A program made the position numbers and the translations under genes. 64,000 bases of DNA from Enterobacter kobei (lineage in GTDB: Bacteria > Pseudomonadota > Gammaproteobacteria > Enterobacterales > Enterobacteriaceae), in NCBI RefSeq assembly GCF_001729765.1, contig NZ_CP017181.1:558001-622000 (forward strand). The letters run 5' to 3'. Under the pieces are notes generated by a model that saw only the letters and a program-made list of their open reading frames with translations, was not told where the DNA came from and did no database searches. The first letter of the stretch is position 1; the number at the start of each line of letters is the position of its first letter. Below, in pieces: positions 1 through 7,337 of this stretch.

Positions 1-676
1 TGCCGCCGGTAAAGGAGACGGCGCGCACGTCGTGATGACGCACCAGCGCATCGCCTGCCGTCGCGCCGTAGCCCTGCACCACGTTGAGTACACCCGCCGG
101 AATGCCCGCCTCCAGCGCCAGCTCGCCCAGACGGTCGGCGGTCAGCGGGGAGAGTTCAGACATTTTCAGTACCGCGGTATTACCCAGCGCCAGGCACGGG
201 GCGACCTTCCAGGTGGCGGTCATGAACGGCACGTTCCACGGTGACACCAGCGCGCAGACGCCCACCGGCTGCACCAGGGTGTAGTTGAGCATTTTGTCGT
301 CAACCGGGTAGGTTTTGCCGTTCATCTGCTGACACACCTCGGCGAAAAACTCGAAGTTGTGCGAGGCGCGCGGGATCAGCACGTTTTTAGTCTGGTGGAT
401 CGGCAGGCCGGTGTCGGCGGTCTCCATAGCGGCGATCTCGGGCACGTTCTGATCGATTAGATCGCCCAGACGACGCATCAGCCGCGCGCGTTCCTTCATC
501 GGCAGGTTGGCCCATTTTGGAAACGCCTCTTTCGCGGCGGCTACGGCCTGATGGATTTCGGCTTCACCGCCGGAAGCCACTTCGGCCAGCACCTCGCCGG
601 AGGCCGGATTGGTGGTGTGGAAATAGTCGCTTCCCGCCACGTTTTTGCCGTTGATCCAATGGTTAATTTTTTTCAT
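1..676 (-). CDS. hpaE: 5-carboxymethyl-2-hydroxymuconate semialdehyde dehydrogenase, N-terminal part
   Basis: NAD-dependent aldehyde dehydrogenase of the homoprotocatechuate meta-cleavage pathway, which oxidises the ring-cleavage semialdehyde to the dicarboxylate. Only about 225 N-terminal residues lie in the window; the gene runs off the left edge. Visible aldehyde dehydrogenase motifs are PWNVPF in the cofactor-binding region and FTGG at the edge; the catalytic Glu and Cys lie outside. The start ATG at 676 overlaps the hpaG stop (ATGA), indicating translational coupling in a leftward hpaG-hpaE operon. Identification rests on family resemblance plus the adjacent hpaG and hpaR. Confidence 0.93.
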   Translation of the reverse strand, partial: MKKINHWINGKNVAGSDYFHTTNPASGEVLAEVASGGEAEIHQAVAAAKEAFPKWANLPMKERARLMRRLGDLIDQNVPEIAAMETADTGLPIHQTKNVLIPRASHNFEFFAEVCQQMNGKTYPVDDKMLNYTLVQPVGVCALVSPWNVPFMTATWKVAPCLALGNTAVLKMSELSPLTADRLGELALEAGIPAGVLNVVQGYGATAGDALVRHHDVRAVSFTGG

Positions 677-1950
677 TTTGCCGTCTCCTCACTCACAATT
701 CGGTTTACCAGGCGTCCTACGCCTTCCACTTCCACCACCACTTCATCCCCCGGCACCACGTCGGACAGCCCCTTCGGCGTGCCGGTGGCAATCATGTCGC
801 CCGGTTGCAGGGTCATAAAATCGCTCAGGTAGGCAATCAGGAACGGGATGCTGAAAATCAGATCCGCCGTCGTGCCAAGCTGTCGCAGTTCGCCGTTAAC
901 GAAGGTGCGCAGGGCGAGGTTGTGTGGGTCGGGAATGGCTTCTTTTGGCACGATGTTTGGGGAAATGGGGGTCAGCCCGTCGCGGCTTTTCACCCGCAGG
1001 TTTGGGCGGTAGTAGTTCTCGAGATAGTCGCGGATGGCGTAGTCGTTGCAGACCGTGTAGCCCGCAACAACGTCCATCGCCTCGGCTTCACTCACCTTGC
1101 GGGCGGTTTTGCCGATGACCACCACCAGCTCCGCTTCGTAGTGCATGTAGTCGATGTTGTTCGGGCGCACCGAGGTCTGGTCGTCACCGTTGAAAGTGTT
1201 CGGCGCTTTGATAAACACCAGCGGCTCGGTGGGGGGCTTGAAGTCCAGCTCGCTGGCGTGGTCGGCGTAGTTCAGGCCAAGGGCGAACAGCGTGGCGTGC
1301 GGGGGCGTGCGGTGAGCGATAGCGACGTCGCGTTCGTCCACCACCGGGTTTTCCAGCGGTGGAAAACCTTTTGCCAGAATGCGTACCCGGTCTCCAGGGC
1401 GGATTTCGACGCGGCTGTGCGGGGTGCCGAGCAATATCGCATCGCCGGGATTAAGGGTCGCGAACTCACTCAGGGCGCTCAGCAGCTGCGCGGCGTTGCG
1501 ATGCAAATCGGCCGTATTCCAGTGGTCCGCCTCGCGGCCGTTAATCTCGGTGATGAGGGTCAAGTTATCCACGTTATCAACGTTGACCAGCTCGCCCAGC
1601 GGGCAGAATCCGTCCCGGCATTTCGCCTTGATCGCCGGGCGGTAGAAGCTCTCTTCCGGCAGACTCACCTCGTTGGCCAGCGCATATCCGGCAATGTACG
1701 CCGCCGCGTCTTCCTCGCGCACCTTGCTGGCCGTTTTGCCCACCACCAGCGCGACCGTTGCACCGCTTAGCACCGTTTCACCCTGCGGGAAGGGAATGGG
1801 ATCGCCTGCGCGGATCACGGTGTTATGCGGTTTGATAAACCACACTGCCGTTTTCGGCGGCGTGTTGTAGGGGGCTTTTTCAAACGCCTCAGCCCAGGCA
1901 TCGCGCTGGCTTTGATGATTCAACGCGACGGCAAAAACGGTACCTTTCAT
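673..1950 (-). CDS. hpaG: bifunctional 4-hydroxyphenylacetate degradation isomerase/decarboxylase
   Basis: Cytoplasmic enzyme that decarboxylates and isomerises the product of HpaE in homoprotocatechuate degradation. The 425 residues form two tandem fumarylacetoacetate-hydrolase-like halves (about 1-205 and 215-425), the fused arrangement known for HpaG/HpcE. The metal ligands Glu272, Glu274 and Asp303 are visible in the C-terminal half (YEAEL; CNDY), while the equivalent place in the N-terminal half (TVALVVGK) lacks the acidic pair. It is the first gene of the leftward hpaGE operon, divergent from hpaR, with a palindromic operator candidate 38 bp upstream of its start. Confidence 0.95.
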   Translation of the reverse strand: MKGTVFAVALNHQSQRDAWAEAFEKAPYNTPPKTAVWFIKPHNTVIRAGDPIPFPQGETVLSGATVALVVGKTASKVREEDAAAYIAGYALANEVSLPEESFYRPAIKAKCRDGFCPLGELVNVDNVDNLTLITEINGREADHWNTADLHRNAAQLLSALSEFATLNPGDAILLGTPHSRVEIRPGDRVRILAKGFPPLENPVVDERDVAIAHRTPPHATLFALGLNYADHASELDFKPPTEPLVFIKAPNTFNGDDQTSVRPNNIDYMHYEAELVVVIGKTARKVSEAEAMDVVAGYTVCNDYAIRDYLENYYRPNLRVKSRDGLTPISPNIVPKEAIPDPHNLALRTFVNGELRQLGTTADLIFSIPFLIAYLSDFMTLQPGDMIATGTPKGLSDVVPGDEVVVEVEGVGRLVNRIVSEETAK

Positions 1951-1987
1951 TCACCTGCTCCTCACCCCGGCAGTCCGGGTTATGATT

Positions 1988-2005
1988 TCATTAATATGTT
2001 AATGA
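1988..2005. promoter_or_regulatory. Candidate HpaR operator (18-bp inverted repeat)
   Basis: A perfect inverted repeat, TCATTAA-TATG-TTAATGA, lies between the divergent hpaG and hpaR genes, 38 bp upstream of the hpaG start. Related half-sites (TGTTAACA at 2112-2119 and TTAATGA near 2199) lie closer to hpaR. MarR-family proteins bind palindromes of this size and HpaR is known to repress the hpaG promoter, so this is the likely operator. The assignment to HpaR is inferred from position. Confidence 0.6.
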
Positions 2006-2220
2006 TCTGGTTTTATGCTTTTGCTGTTTATTTCGCAATCAGAAGTGAAAAATTTGTGATATTAATAACAATAAATTTACATATCGGTTTTTATTTTGAT
2101 TAAAATCAGTGTGTTAACAAAATTGTCGGGTTTCTGTTAGACTTTTTGGCAGAAAACGTGTTGTTTATAAAAACATCTTTTATGAATTGTTTACTTGTTA
2201 ATGAAGGGCGGGGAGAGGCT

Positions 2221-2661
2221 ATGCATGATTCATTAACCATCGCGCTGCTGCAGGCGCGGGAAGCGGCGATGTCGTACTTCCGACCCATTGTGAAGCGACA
2301 TAACCTGACCGAGCAGCAGTGGCGGATTGTGCGCGTGCTGGCGGAACATCCGTCGATGGATTTTCACGATCTGGCGTTTCGCACCTGCATTTTGCGTCCC
2401 AGCCTGACCGGCATTCTGACGCGCATGGAGCGCGACGGCCTGGTGCTGCGCTTAAAGCCAGTGAACGACCAGCGCAAGCTGTACGTGTCGCTGACCAATG
2501 CGGGCAATGCGCTGTATGAGCACGCCCAGGCGCAGGTGGAAGAGGCGTACCAGCAGATTGAGGCGGAATACACGCCGGAGAAGATGAAACAGCTGACGAC
2601 GCTGCTGGAAGAGTTTATTGAACTCGGAAACCGGCATAACGCAGCGCGGGAAGAAGAGTAA
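2221..2661 (+). CDS. hpaR: MarR-family repressor of homoprotocatechuate degradation
   Basis: Transcriptional repressor of the hpa meta-cleavage operon, relieved by 4-hydroxyphenylacetate and related aromatics in E. coli. The 146-residue product is a typical MarR winged-helix protein: the recognition region ([15 protein letters not shown]) is at about residues 58-75 and the wing contains the NDQRK basic tip. I chose the ATG at 2221 because a strong GGGGAGAGG ribosome site precedes it and the N-terminus ([11 protein letters not shown]) matches E. coli HpaR; an in-frame start upstream would add 25 residues unlike the family. It is divergent from hpaG across a 270-bp AT-rich regulatory gap. Confidence 0.95.
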   Translation: MHDSLTIALLQAREAAMSYFRPIVKRHNLTEQQWRIVRVLAEHPSMDFHDLAFRTCILRPSLTGILTRMERDGLVLRLKPVNDQRKLYVSLTNAGNALYEHAQAQVEEAYQQIEAEYTPEKMKQLTTLLEEFIELGNRHNAAREEE

Positions 2662-2744
2662 AAACCACAAATTCCAGGATGATTTTCGTAAAGTTTTCCC
2701 TTTCCAGGCCGAAAATTCTGTATCTGTCTGAGGAAAGAGAAAAC

Positions 2745-4409
2745 ATGTTAAACCGTATCAAGATTGTCACCAGTTTAATGCTGGTTTTAGCTATATTTGG
2801 CCTGTTACAACTCACATCCGGTGGTCTTTTCTTCAATGCCCTTAAGCATGACAAAGAGAATTTCACCGTCCTGCAAACCATTCGCCAGCAACAATCCACG
2901 CTGAATGCCAGCTGGGTGGCGTTGCTGCAAACCCGTAATACCCTGAACCGCGCGGGTATTCGCTACATGATGGATCAGAGCAATATCGGCAGCGGCGCGA
3001 CCGTTAACGATCTGATGCAAATCGCGTCCACGTCGCTGAAGCAGGCGGAAAAAAACTGGGCCGCCTACGAGGCCCTGCCGCGCGATCCGCGTCAAAGCGA
3101 TGCGGATGCCATGGAGATCAAGCGTAACTACGATATCTACCACGGTGCGCTGGCGGAACTGATTCAGCTGCTGGGTGCGGGCAAAATCAACGCCTTCTTC
3201 GATCAGCCGACCCAGAGCTACCAGGATGGTTTTGAGAAGCAGTATGTCAGCTACCTGCAGCAGAACGACAAGCTGTATCAAATGGCGGTTGAAGACAGCA
3301 AGAGCTCCTTCAGCCAGGCCATCTGGGTGCTGATTAGCGTGCTGCTTGCCGTGCTGGTGGTGATCGTGGCCGTCTGGTTGGGTATCAAGCAGGCGCTGAT
3401 TTCGCCGCTGACGCGCCTCATCGACAACATTCGCCATATCGCCAGCGGCGATCTGGTGAAGCGCATTGAAGTGGAGGGCTCCAACGAGATGGGCGAACTG
3501 GCCGATTCTCTGCGTCATATGCAGAGTGAGCTGGTACGGACCGTTGGCGACGTGCGTAATGGCGCGAATGCTATCTACAGCGGCGCGAGCGAAATCGCGA
3601 TGGGCAATAACGACCTCTCTTCCCGTACAGAACAGCAGGCTGCGTCCCTGGAAGAGACTGCTGCCAGCATGGAGCAGCTGACGGCGACCGTGAAGCAGAA
3701 CGCCGAAAACGCCCGTCAGGCGAGCCATCTGGCGCTGAGCGCGTCCGAGACCGCGCAGAAAGGCGGTAAAGTGGTGGACAACGTAGTGCAGACCATGCGC
3801 GATATCGCCGGTAGTTCGCAGAAGATTGCCGACATTATTAGCGTGATCGACGGGATTGCTTTCCAGACCAACATCCTGGCACTGAACGCGGCGGTAGAAG
3901 CGGCGCGCGCAGGCGAGCAGGGCCGTGGTTTTGCGGTGGTAGCAGGTGAAGTGCGTAACCTGGCCCAGCGCAGCGCCCAGGCAGCACGTGAAATCAAGAG
4001 CCTGATTGAAGACTCTGTGGGTCGCGTGGAAGTGGGTTCAACGCTGGTAGAAAGCGCCGGTGAAACCATGGGCGAGATCGTGAATGCGGTAACCCGCGTT
4101 ACGGATATCATGGGCGAAATCGCCTCGGCTTCTGACGAGCAGAGCCGCGGTATCGACCAGGTAGGTCTGGCGGTCGCCGAGATGGATCGCGTGACCCAGC
4201 AGAACGCCTCGCTGGTGGAAGAGTCTGCCGCAGCGGCGGCGGCGCTGGAAGAGCAGGCAAGCCGCCTGACCCAGGCTGTCGCGGTGTTCCGCATTCAGCA
4301 GGAGCAGATGAAAGCGCGCGAGTTCGCTTCGGCGAAAAGCGTTGCTACCCCGGTGATGTCGCGTAAAGCGGCAACCGCTGATGCGGGTGATAACTGGGAA
4401 ACGTTCTGA
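2745..4409 (+). CDS. tsr: Methyl-accepting chemotaxis protein, serine receptor
   Basis: Inner-membrane chemoreceptor that senses serine and controls the CheA kinase. The product has 554 residues: TM1 at about 9-30, a periplasmic four-helix sensor domain, TM2 at about 190-212, HAMP, and the methyl-accepting coiled coil with the conserved hairpin tip. The serine-pocket residues known from E. coli Tsr (Arg64, Asn68, Arg69, Arg73, Thr156) are at identical positions, so serine specificity is well supported. The C-terminal pentapeptide NWETF is the CheR/CheB docking tail. I chose the ATG at 2745 because it follows a GAGGAAAGAG ribosome site; an in-frame start at 2679 would add 22 atypical residues. 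Adjacency of tsr and hpa is also seen in hpa-positive E. coli. Confidence 0.96.
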   Translation: MLNRIKIVTSLMLVLAIFGLLQLTSGGLFFNALKHDKENFTVLQTIRQQQSTLNASWVALLQTRNTLNRAGIRYMMDQSNIGSGATVNDLMQIASTSLKQAEKNWAAYEALPRDPRQSDADAMEIKRNYDIYHGALAELIQLLGAGKINAFFDQPTQSYQDGFEKQYVSYLQQNDKLYQMAVEDSKSSFSQAIWVLISVLLAVLVVIVAVWLGIKQALISPLTRLIDNIRHIASGDLVKRIEVEGSNEMGELADSLRHMQSELVRTVGDVRNGANAIYSGASEIAMGNNDLSSRTEQQAASLEETAASMEQLTATVKQNAENARQASHLALSASETAQKGGKVVDNVVQTMRDIAGSSQKIADIISVIDGIAFQTNILALNAAVEAARAGEQGRGFAVVAGEVRNLAQRSAQAAREIKSLIEDSVGRVEVGSTLVESAGETMGEIVNAVTRVTDIMGEIASASDEQSRGIDQVGLAVAEMDRVTQQNASLVEESAAAAAALEEQASRLTQAVAVFRIQQEQMKAREFASAKSVATPVMSRKAATADAGDNWETF

Positions 4410-4418
4410 TCGTGCGTG

Positions 4419-4500
4419 TTGTGCCGGGTGGCGGCTTCGCCTTACCCGGCCTACGGTTCAGGGTTTTGTAGGCCCGGTCAGCGCAGCGCCACCGGGCGAT
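4419..4500. repeat. REP/BIME-like palindromic element
   Basis: Two inverted GC-rich units (GCCGGGTGGCGGC...TTACCCGGCCTAC and GTAGGCCCGGT...GCCACCGGGC) are separated by a short linker. This is the pattern of enterobacterial REP pairs, here between tsr and the convergent acetyltransferase gene. Confidence 0.8.
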
Positions 4501-4501
4501 A

Positions 4502-5008
4502 TCAAAGCGGCAGACGCATGGCGCAGCGGGAGTCAAACGCTAAGCCGTGCGCTGTCTCATCTTCCCTTTTCTGACGCAGTTCAGGCGTGAGTTCAGTGAC
4601 GTAGTCAAACCCCAGCCGCGCATAGAACGGCGCATTCCACGGTACGTCGCAGAATGTCGTCAACGTCAGCGACGACAGCCCCCCTTCGCGGGCATGGTCA
4701 GCCACAGTGTTAATGAGCTGCCGACCAATCCCCTTTCCCTGCCAGTCCAGATGCACCGAAAGTTCGACAATAAACAGCGATGTCGCGTGCGCCTCTGCGA
4801 GGATAAACCCAACGGGATGGTCGTTCGCCAGCGCCAGCCAGCTTAGCCCCCGTTCGGCATAGTTGAGATGCTCTTCAGTTGAAATCACCTCACCCCCGGC
4901 AAGCCAGGCGAGAGGGGGGATTTCACGAAAACGCTCGCCCGCCGCGCGTTCAATGGCGGGCAGGGTGGCAGCATCGCTGAAGGTGGTAGGGCGAATGCGA
5001 ATGTTCAT
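4502..5008 (-). CDS. GNAT-family N-acetyltransferase
   Basis: Predicted cytoplasmic acetyltransferase that uses acetyl-CoA; the substrate is unknown. The 168-residue product shows the GNAT fold: motif A with the pyrophosphate-binding QGKGIG at residues 90-95 after the strand LFIVELSVHLD, and the C-terminal motif B region with NAPFYARLGF. The N-terminus (MNIRIRPTTFSDAATL) is typical. It ends the leftward accessory block, 29 bp downstream of the FidL-like gene, but nothing ties it functionally to the pilus genes. I do not recognise a specific orthologue. Confidence 0.85.
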   Translation of the reverse strand: MNIRIRPTTFSDAATLPAIERAAGERFREIPPLAWLAGGEVISTEEHLNYAERGLSWLALANDHPVGFILAEAHATSLFIVELSVHLDWQGKGIGRQLINTVADHAREGGLSSLTLTTFCDVPWNAPFYARLGFDYVTELTPELRQKREDETAHGLAFDSRCAMRLPL

Positions 5009-5037
5009 GGCGGGAAGTATAGCCTGACCCGCCGGTA

Positions 5038-5511
5038 TTATTCTGTGCAGACCAGCACCGGCGAGTAAAAATTGCTGATAACCAGTGCATCATGCGGCGT
5101 GCGCTCTATCGCCAGGAGCCTTTTTTTCCCCTGGGTCAGGCCCGCGACGTATTTCTCAAATACGCCCGGCGGCATGGCGTCATGGCCAAAACGCTCCACT
5201 TTTTGAATAACGATCTCATACAGTTCCCCTTCCACGTGGCGCCATTTAAACATCTCCTGACGGGACACTTCCCAGTGGTTTGGGGCATTCTCCACGTTAC
5301 CGTTTAGCGTGATGTACCCGGTTTTGTTGGGGTGAAACTGCATGATGACCTCCCCGTCAAACGTGAATTCGTGGCTGTCACGTTTGTCGGAGAAGGTCAG
5401 ATATCCATTGCAGGCCACCGACAGCGGTGGCGTGTAGAAATACCACGCCAGTGCAGCGCCGGTAATCATCAGGTTAAGGGCCAGAATGAGCCAGATTTTT
5501 GTGTATTTCAT
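5038..5511 (-). CDS. FidL-like membrane-anchored periplasmic protein
   Basis: A 157-residue protein with one N-terminal membrane segment (about residues 6-26) and a periplasmic beta-rich domain with two cysteines (Cys34 and Cys155) at its ends. It resembles Salmonella FidL, encoded beside the ToxR-like regulator MarT; the same arrangement is seen here. The ATG at 5511 is one base beyond the stop of the regulator gene (TGATATG), so the two are almost certainly co-translated. By analogy with ToxS beside ToxR it may stabilise or modulate the regulator's periplasmic domain; that is inference. An in-frame upstream extension overlapping the regulator gene is rejected in favour of this coupled start. 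Confidence 0.75.
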   Translation of the reverse strand: MKYTKIWLILALNLMITGAALAWYFYTPPLSVACNGYLTFSDKRDSHEFTFDGEVIMQFHPNKTGYITLNGNVENAPNHWEVSRQEMFKWRHVEGELYEIVIQKVERFGHDAMPPGVFEKYVAGLTQGKKRLLAIERTPHDALVISNFYSPVLVCTE

Positions 5512-5512
5512 A

Positions 5513-6253
5513 TCACCACTCGTAATAGTAAAGCGTACGACAGGCGCTCGCTTTCCCCTGCGTGAGCGAGCATTGGGAGAGCACCAGTCGTCCCTCGTGG
5601 CCGTAGAAAAGCGTTCGCTGAATGTGCATGTAGAAAATTGAATTTTCCAGGCACGGAAGGTGACCGTCCTGCTGAAGGCTTTGCGCCAGCGCAGCCGCCC
5701 GCTCGTGAAACACATCCGCCAGCGGCGTAAAGGTATAGACCGGACAGTTCCCGATATGGGTCAGCAGATGAATGTCCTTCTGCCGGGTTTCGGGTTTGAT
5801 AGCCGTTATCCAAAGGCACAGCGCAACGACCGCCAGCGTAAGCGCGCCCCAGAGCAGCCGCTCCGGTCGGGCGGGTACTGCAGTTTTCGCCGTTTCGGCG
5901 GCCGGTGTTTCTTCCTCCAGGGCTGTTACCGTGACGTCTGCGCTGAGCATAAAGCCCGTTTTGGGGACAGTGACGATAAACAGCACGTCGGGAAGCAGGC
6001 TGGCCAGCATTTTGCGCAAGATGCTGATGTACTGGTTTAACGAATTGTTAGACCCCTGGAGCCCACGCCGATCCCAGACGTCATGCAGGAAGGTCTCCCG
6101 CTCGACCACGTTCCCATGATGCTGCACCAGCAGCTTCATAATGCTATTGGCTGTGCAGGTGAGGATCTGCGCATCCTCAGGCGGCACATTGATAAGAGAA
6201 ATAGAACCGTCCTCGTCGTTGTAGACGATGACGTCAGCAAGCAGGTATTTCAT
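5513..6253 (-). CDS. ToxR/CadC/MarT-like transmembrane transcriptional regulator
   Basis: One-component membrane regulator of 246 residues. The N-terminal winged-helix DNA-binding domain spans about residues 5-105 (ERETFLHDVWDRRG, then SLNQYISILRKML as the recognition helix and VPKTGFML as the wing). A linker rich in Glu, Thr and Ala follows, then a single TM at about 133-152 and a periplasmic C-terminal domain containing four cysteines, which could form disulfides as in ToxR. The gene is directly downstream of the archaic pilus operon, on the same strand, and upstream of a FidL-like partner. The MarT/FidL pair of Salmonella controls an adhesin, so control of the neighbouring pilus is plausible but unproven. 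Confidence 0.83.
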   Translation of the reverse strand: MKYLLADVIVYNDEDGSISLINVPPEDAQILTCTANSIMKLLVQHHGNVVERETFLHDVWDRRGLQGSNNSLNQYISILRKMLASLLPDVLFIVTVPKTGFMLSADVTVTALEEETPAAETAKTAVPARPERLLWGALTLAVVALCLWITAIKPETRQKDIHLLTHIGNCPVYTFTPLADVFHERAAALAQSLQQDGHLPCLENSIFYMHIQRTLFYGHEGRLVLSQCSLTQGKASACRTLYYYEW

Positions 6254-6380
6254 AAGTTGTTGTAAAACAGACAGAGATAACGAATAAAAAAGAGAAGGTT
6301 TACGCCTTGTATGCAGAGCTGGTGGCTATTTTAACGCCATTGTTACCGATAACATTGATCCAGACAGGATTTTGGTCTGT

Positions 6381-7337
6381 TTAATAAGTCAGCGTGATTA
6401 TCACGTCATCAATAAATTCCCCTGTACCGCTCAGGGGCTGAGCGGGGACTTCCCCGTAAACGGTGAAGTTCTGGGTGCCGCCAGCGGGATGGGTGACATG
6501 CAGCGCATCGCCGCTGTGCAGATCGCCCCAGCTTTGCGTGGCACCCGCATCCTGCCAGAGCCTGTAGCGCAGGCACTGACCCTCATCGTTACACAGCTGC
6601 CGCTGATTCCCGATGGCATGGTTGCCGTTGCCCATGCCAAGCGTAAACGCTGTACCGGCCGGACAGCGCGTGGTAAGGGTTGCGGTGGAACGCGTCGGGC
6701 GCAGCGTGGCGGTACTGTTCAGGGTGCCGAAGTTAAGCGGGGTGACGCGTTCTATGTAGCAGCCCTGGCTGATTTCGGCCTGCGCATTGGTACCGCCCTG
6801 CACCTGCTCCCCCTCCGCAGAGCCATCCGAGCAGTTTTGCAGTGCATCCTGACGGCTAGCGCTGTGCCAGGCGATGCGCAGATTCATGTTGTAGTTGTAA
6901 TAGTGGTACGCCGGAAGTTGGTTTTGCCCTGCCGGGACGGTGGCGATAAGCGGAAAGCTCCCGCTGATGTTGGCATTGCTGTCGGCGGTCAGAGTCTGCT
7001 GAATGAGTTCCCCGCTGCTGGCGGGACCGAGTTCCTGAGCGCGCGCGTCGCCGTTAAGCAGGCGGAAAAGCAGGGTGTACTGTTTACCCTCCGAATCTCC
7101 CGGTGAGACCATCTGAAAGGGCGGTGCGTCGATACTGCTCAGACAGACGTTGATATATTCCGTCGTGCCGTTGTTGTCAGCCTGACAGCTAAATTTAACT
7201 TCGGTGTTGGTCGACGCGGCATTGCCCGCCACGACATTGCCAAAGTTGATGACGGCAGGTGATGTTATCCAGCATGCGGCGGCCATCGCCTTCAAGGACA
7301 CCGCAAGCAGCAGCAAGAACGGTGCTTTTAATGACAC
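6381..7337 (-). CDS. Archaic (spore coat U type) pilus tip adhesin
   Basis: Secreted pilus subunit of 318 residues with two tandem spore-coat-U (SCPU) domains, roughly residues 20-165 and 180-318, each starting with a Cys-rich strand (ACWITSPAVINFG; GCYIERVTPLNFG) and ending in the hydrophobic beta-strand typical of chaperone-usher subunits (IITLTY). Two-domain SCPU proteins at the end of such operons act as the tip adhesin, as in CsuE. A signal peptide spans the first 20 or so residues. I chose the GTG at 7337 because an AGGAG-like site (GGAGAACAACA) precedes it and it overlaps the usher stop by 10 bp; a longer reading lacks a signal-peptide start. Confidence 0.83.
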   Translation of the reverse strand: MSLKAPFLLLLAVSLKAMAAACWITSPAVINFGNVVAGNAASTNTEVKFSCQADNNGTTEYINVCLSSIDAPPFQMVSPGDSEGKQYTLLFRLLNGDARAQELGPASSGELIQQTLTADSNANISGSFPLIATVPAGQNQLPAYHYYNYNMNLRIAWHSASRQDALQNCSDGSAEGEQVQGGTNAQAEISQGCYIERVTPLNFGTLNSTATLRPTRSTATLTTRCPAGTAFTLGMGNGNHAIGNQRQLCNDEGQCLRYRLWQDAGATQSWGDLHSGDALHVTHPAGGTQNFTVYGEVPAQPLSGTGEFIDDVIITLTY

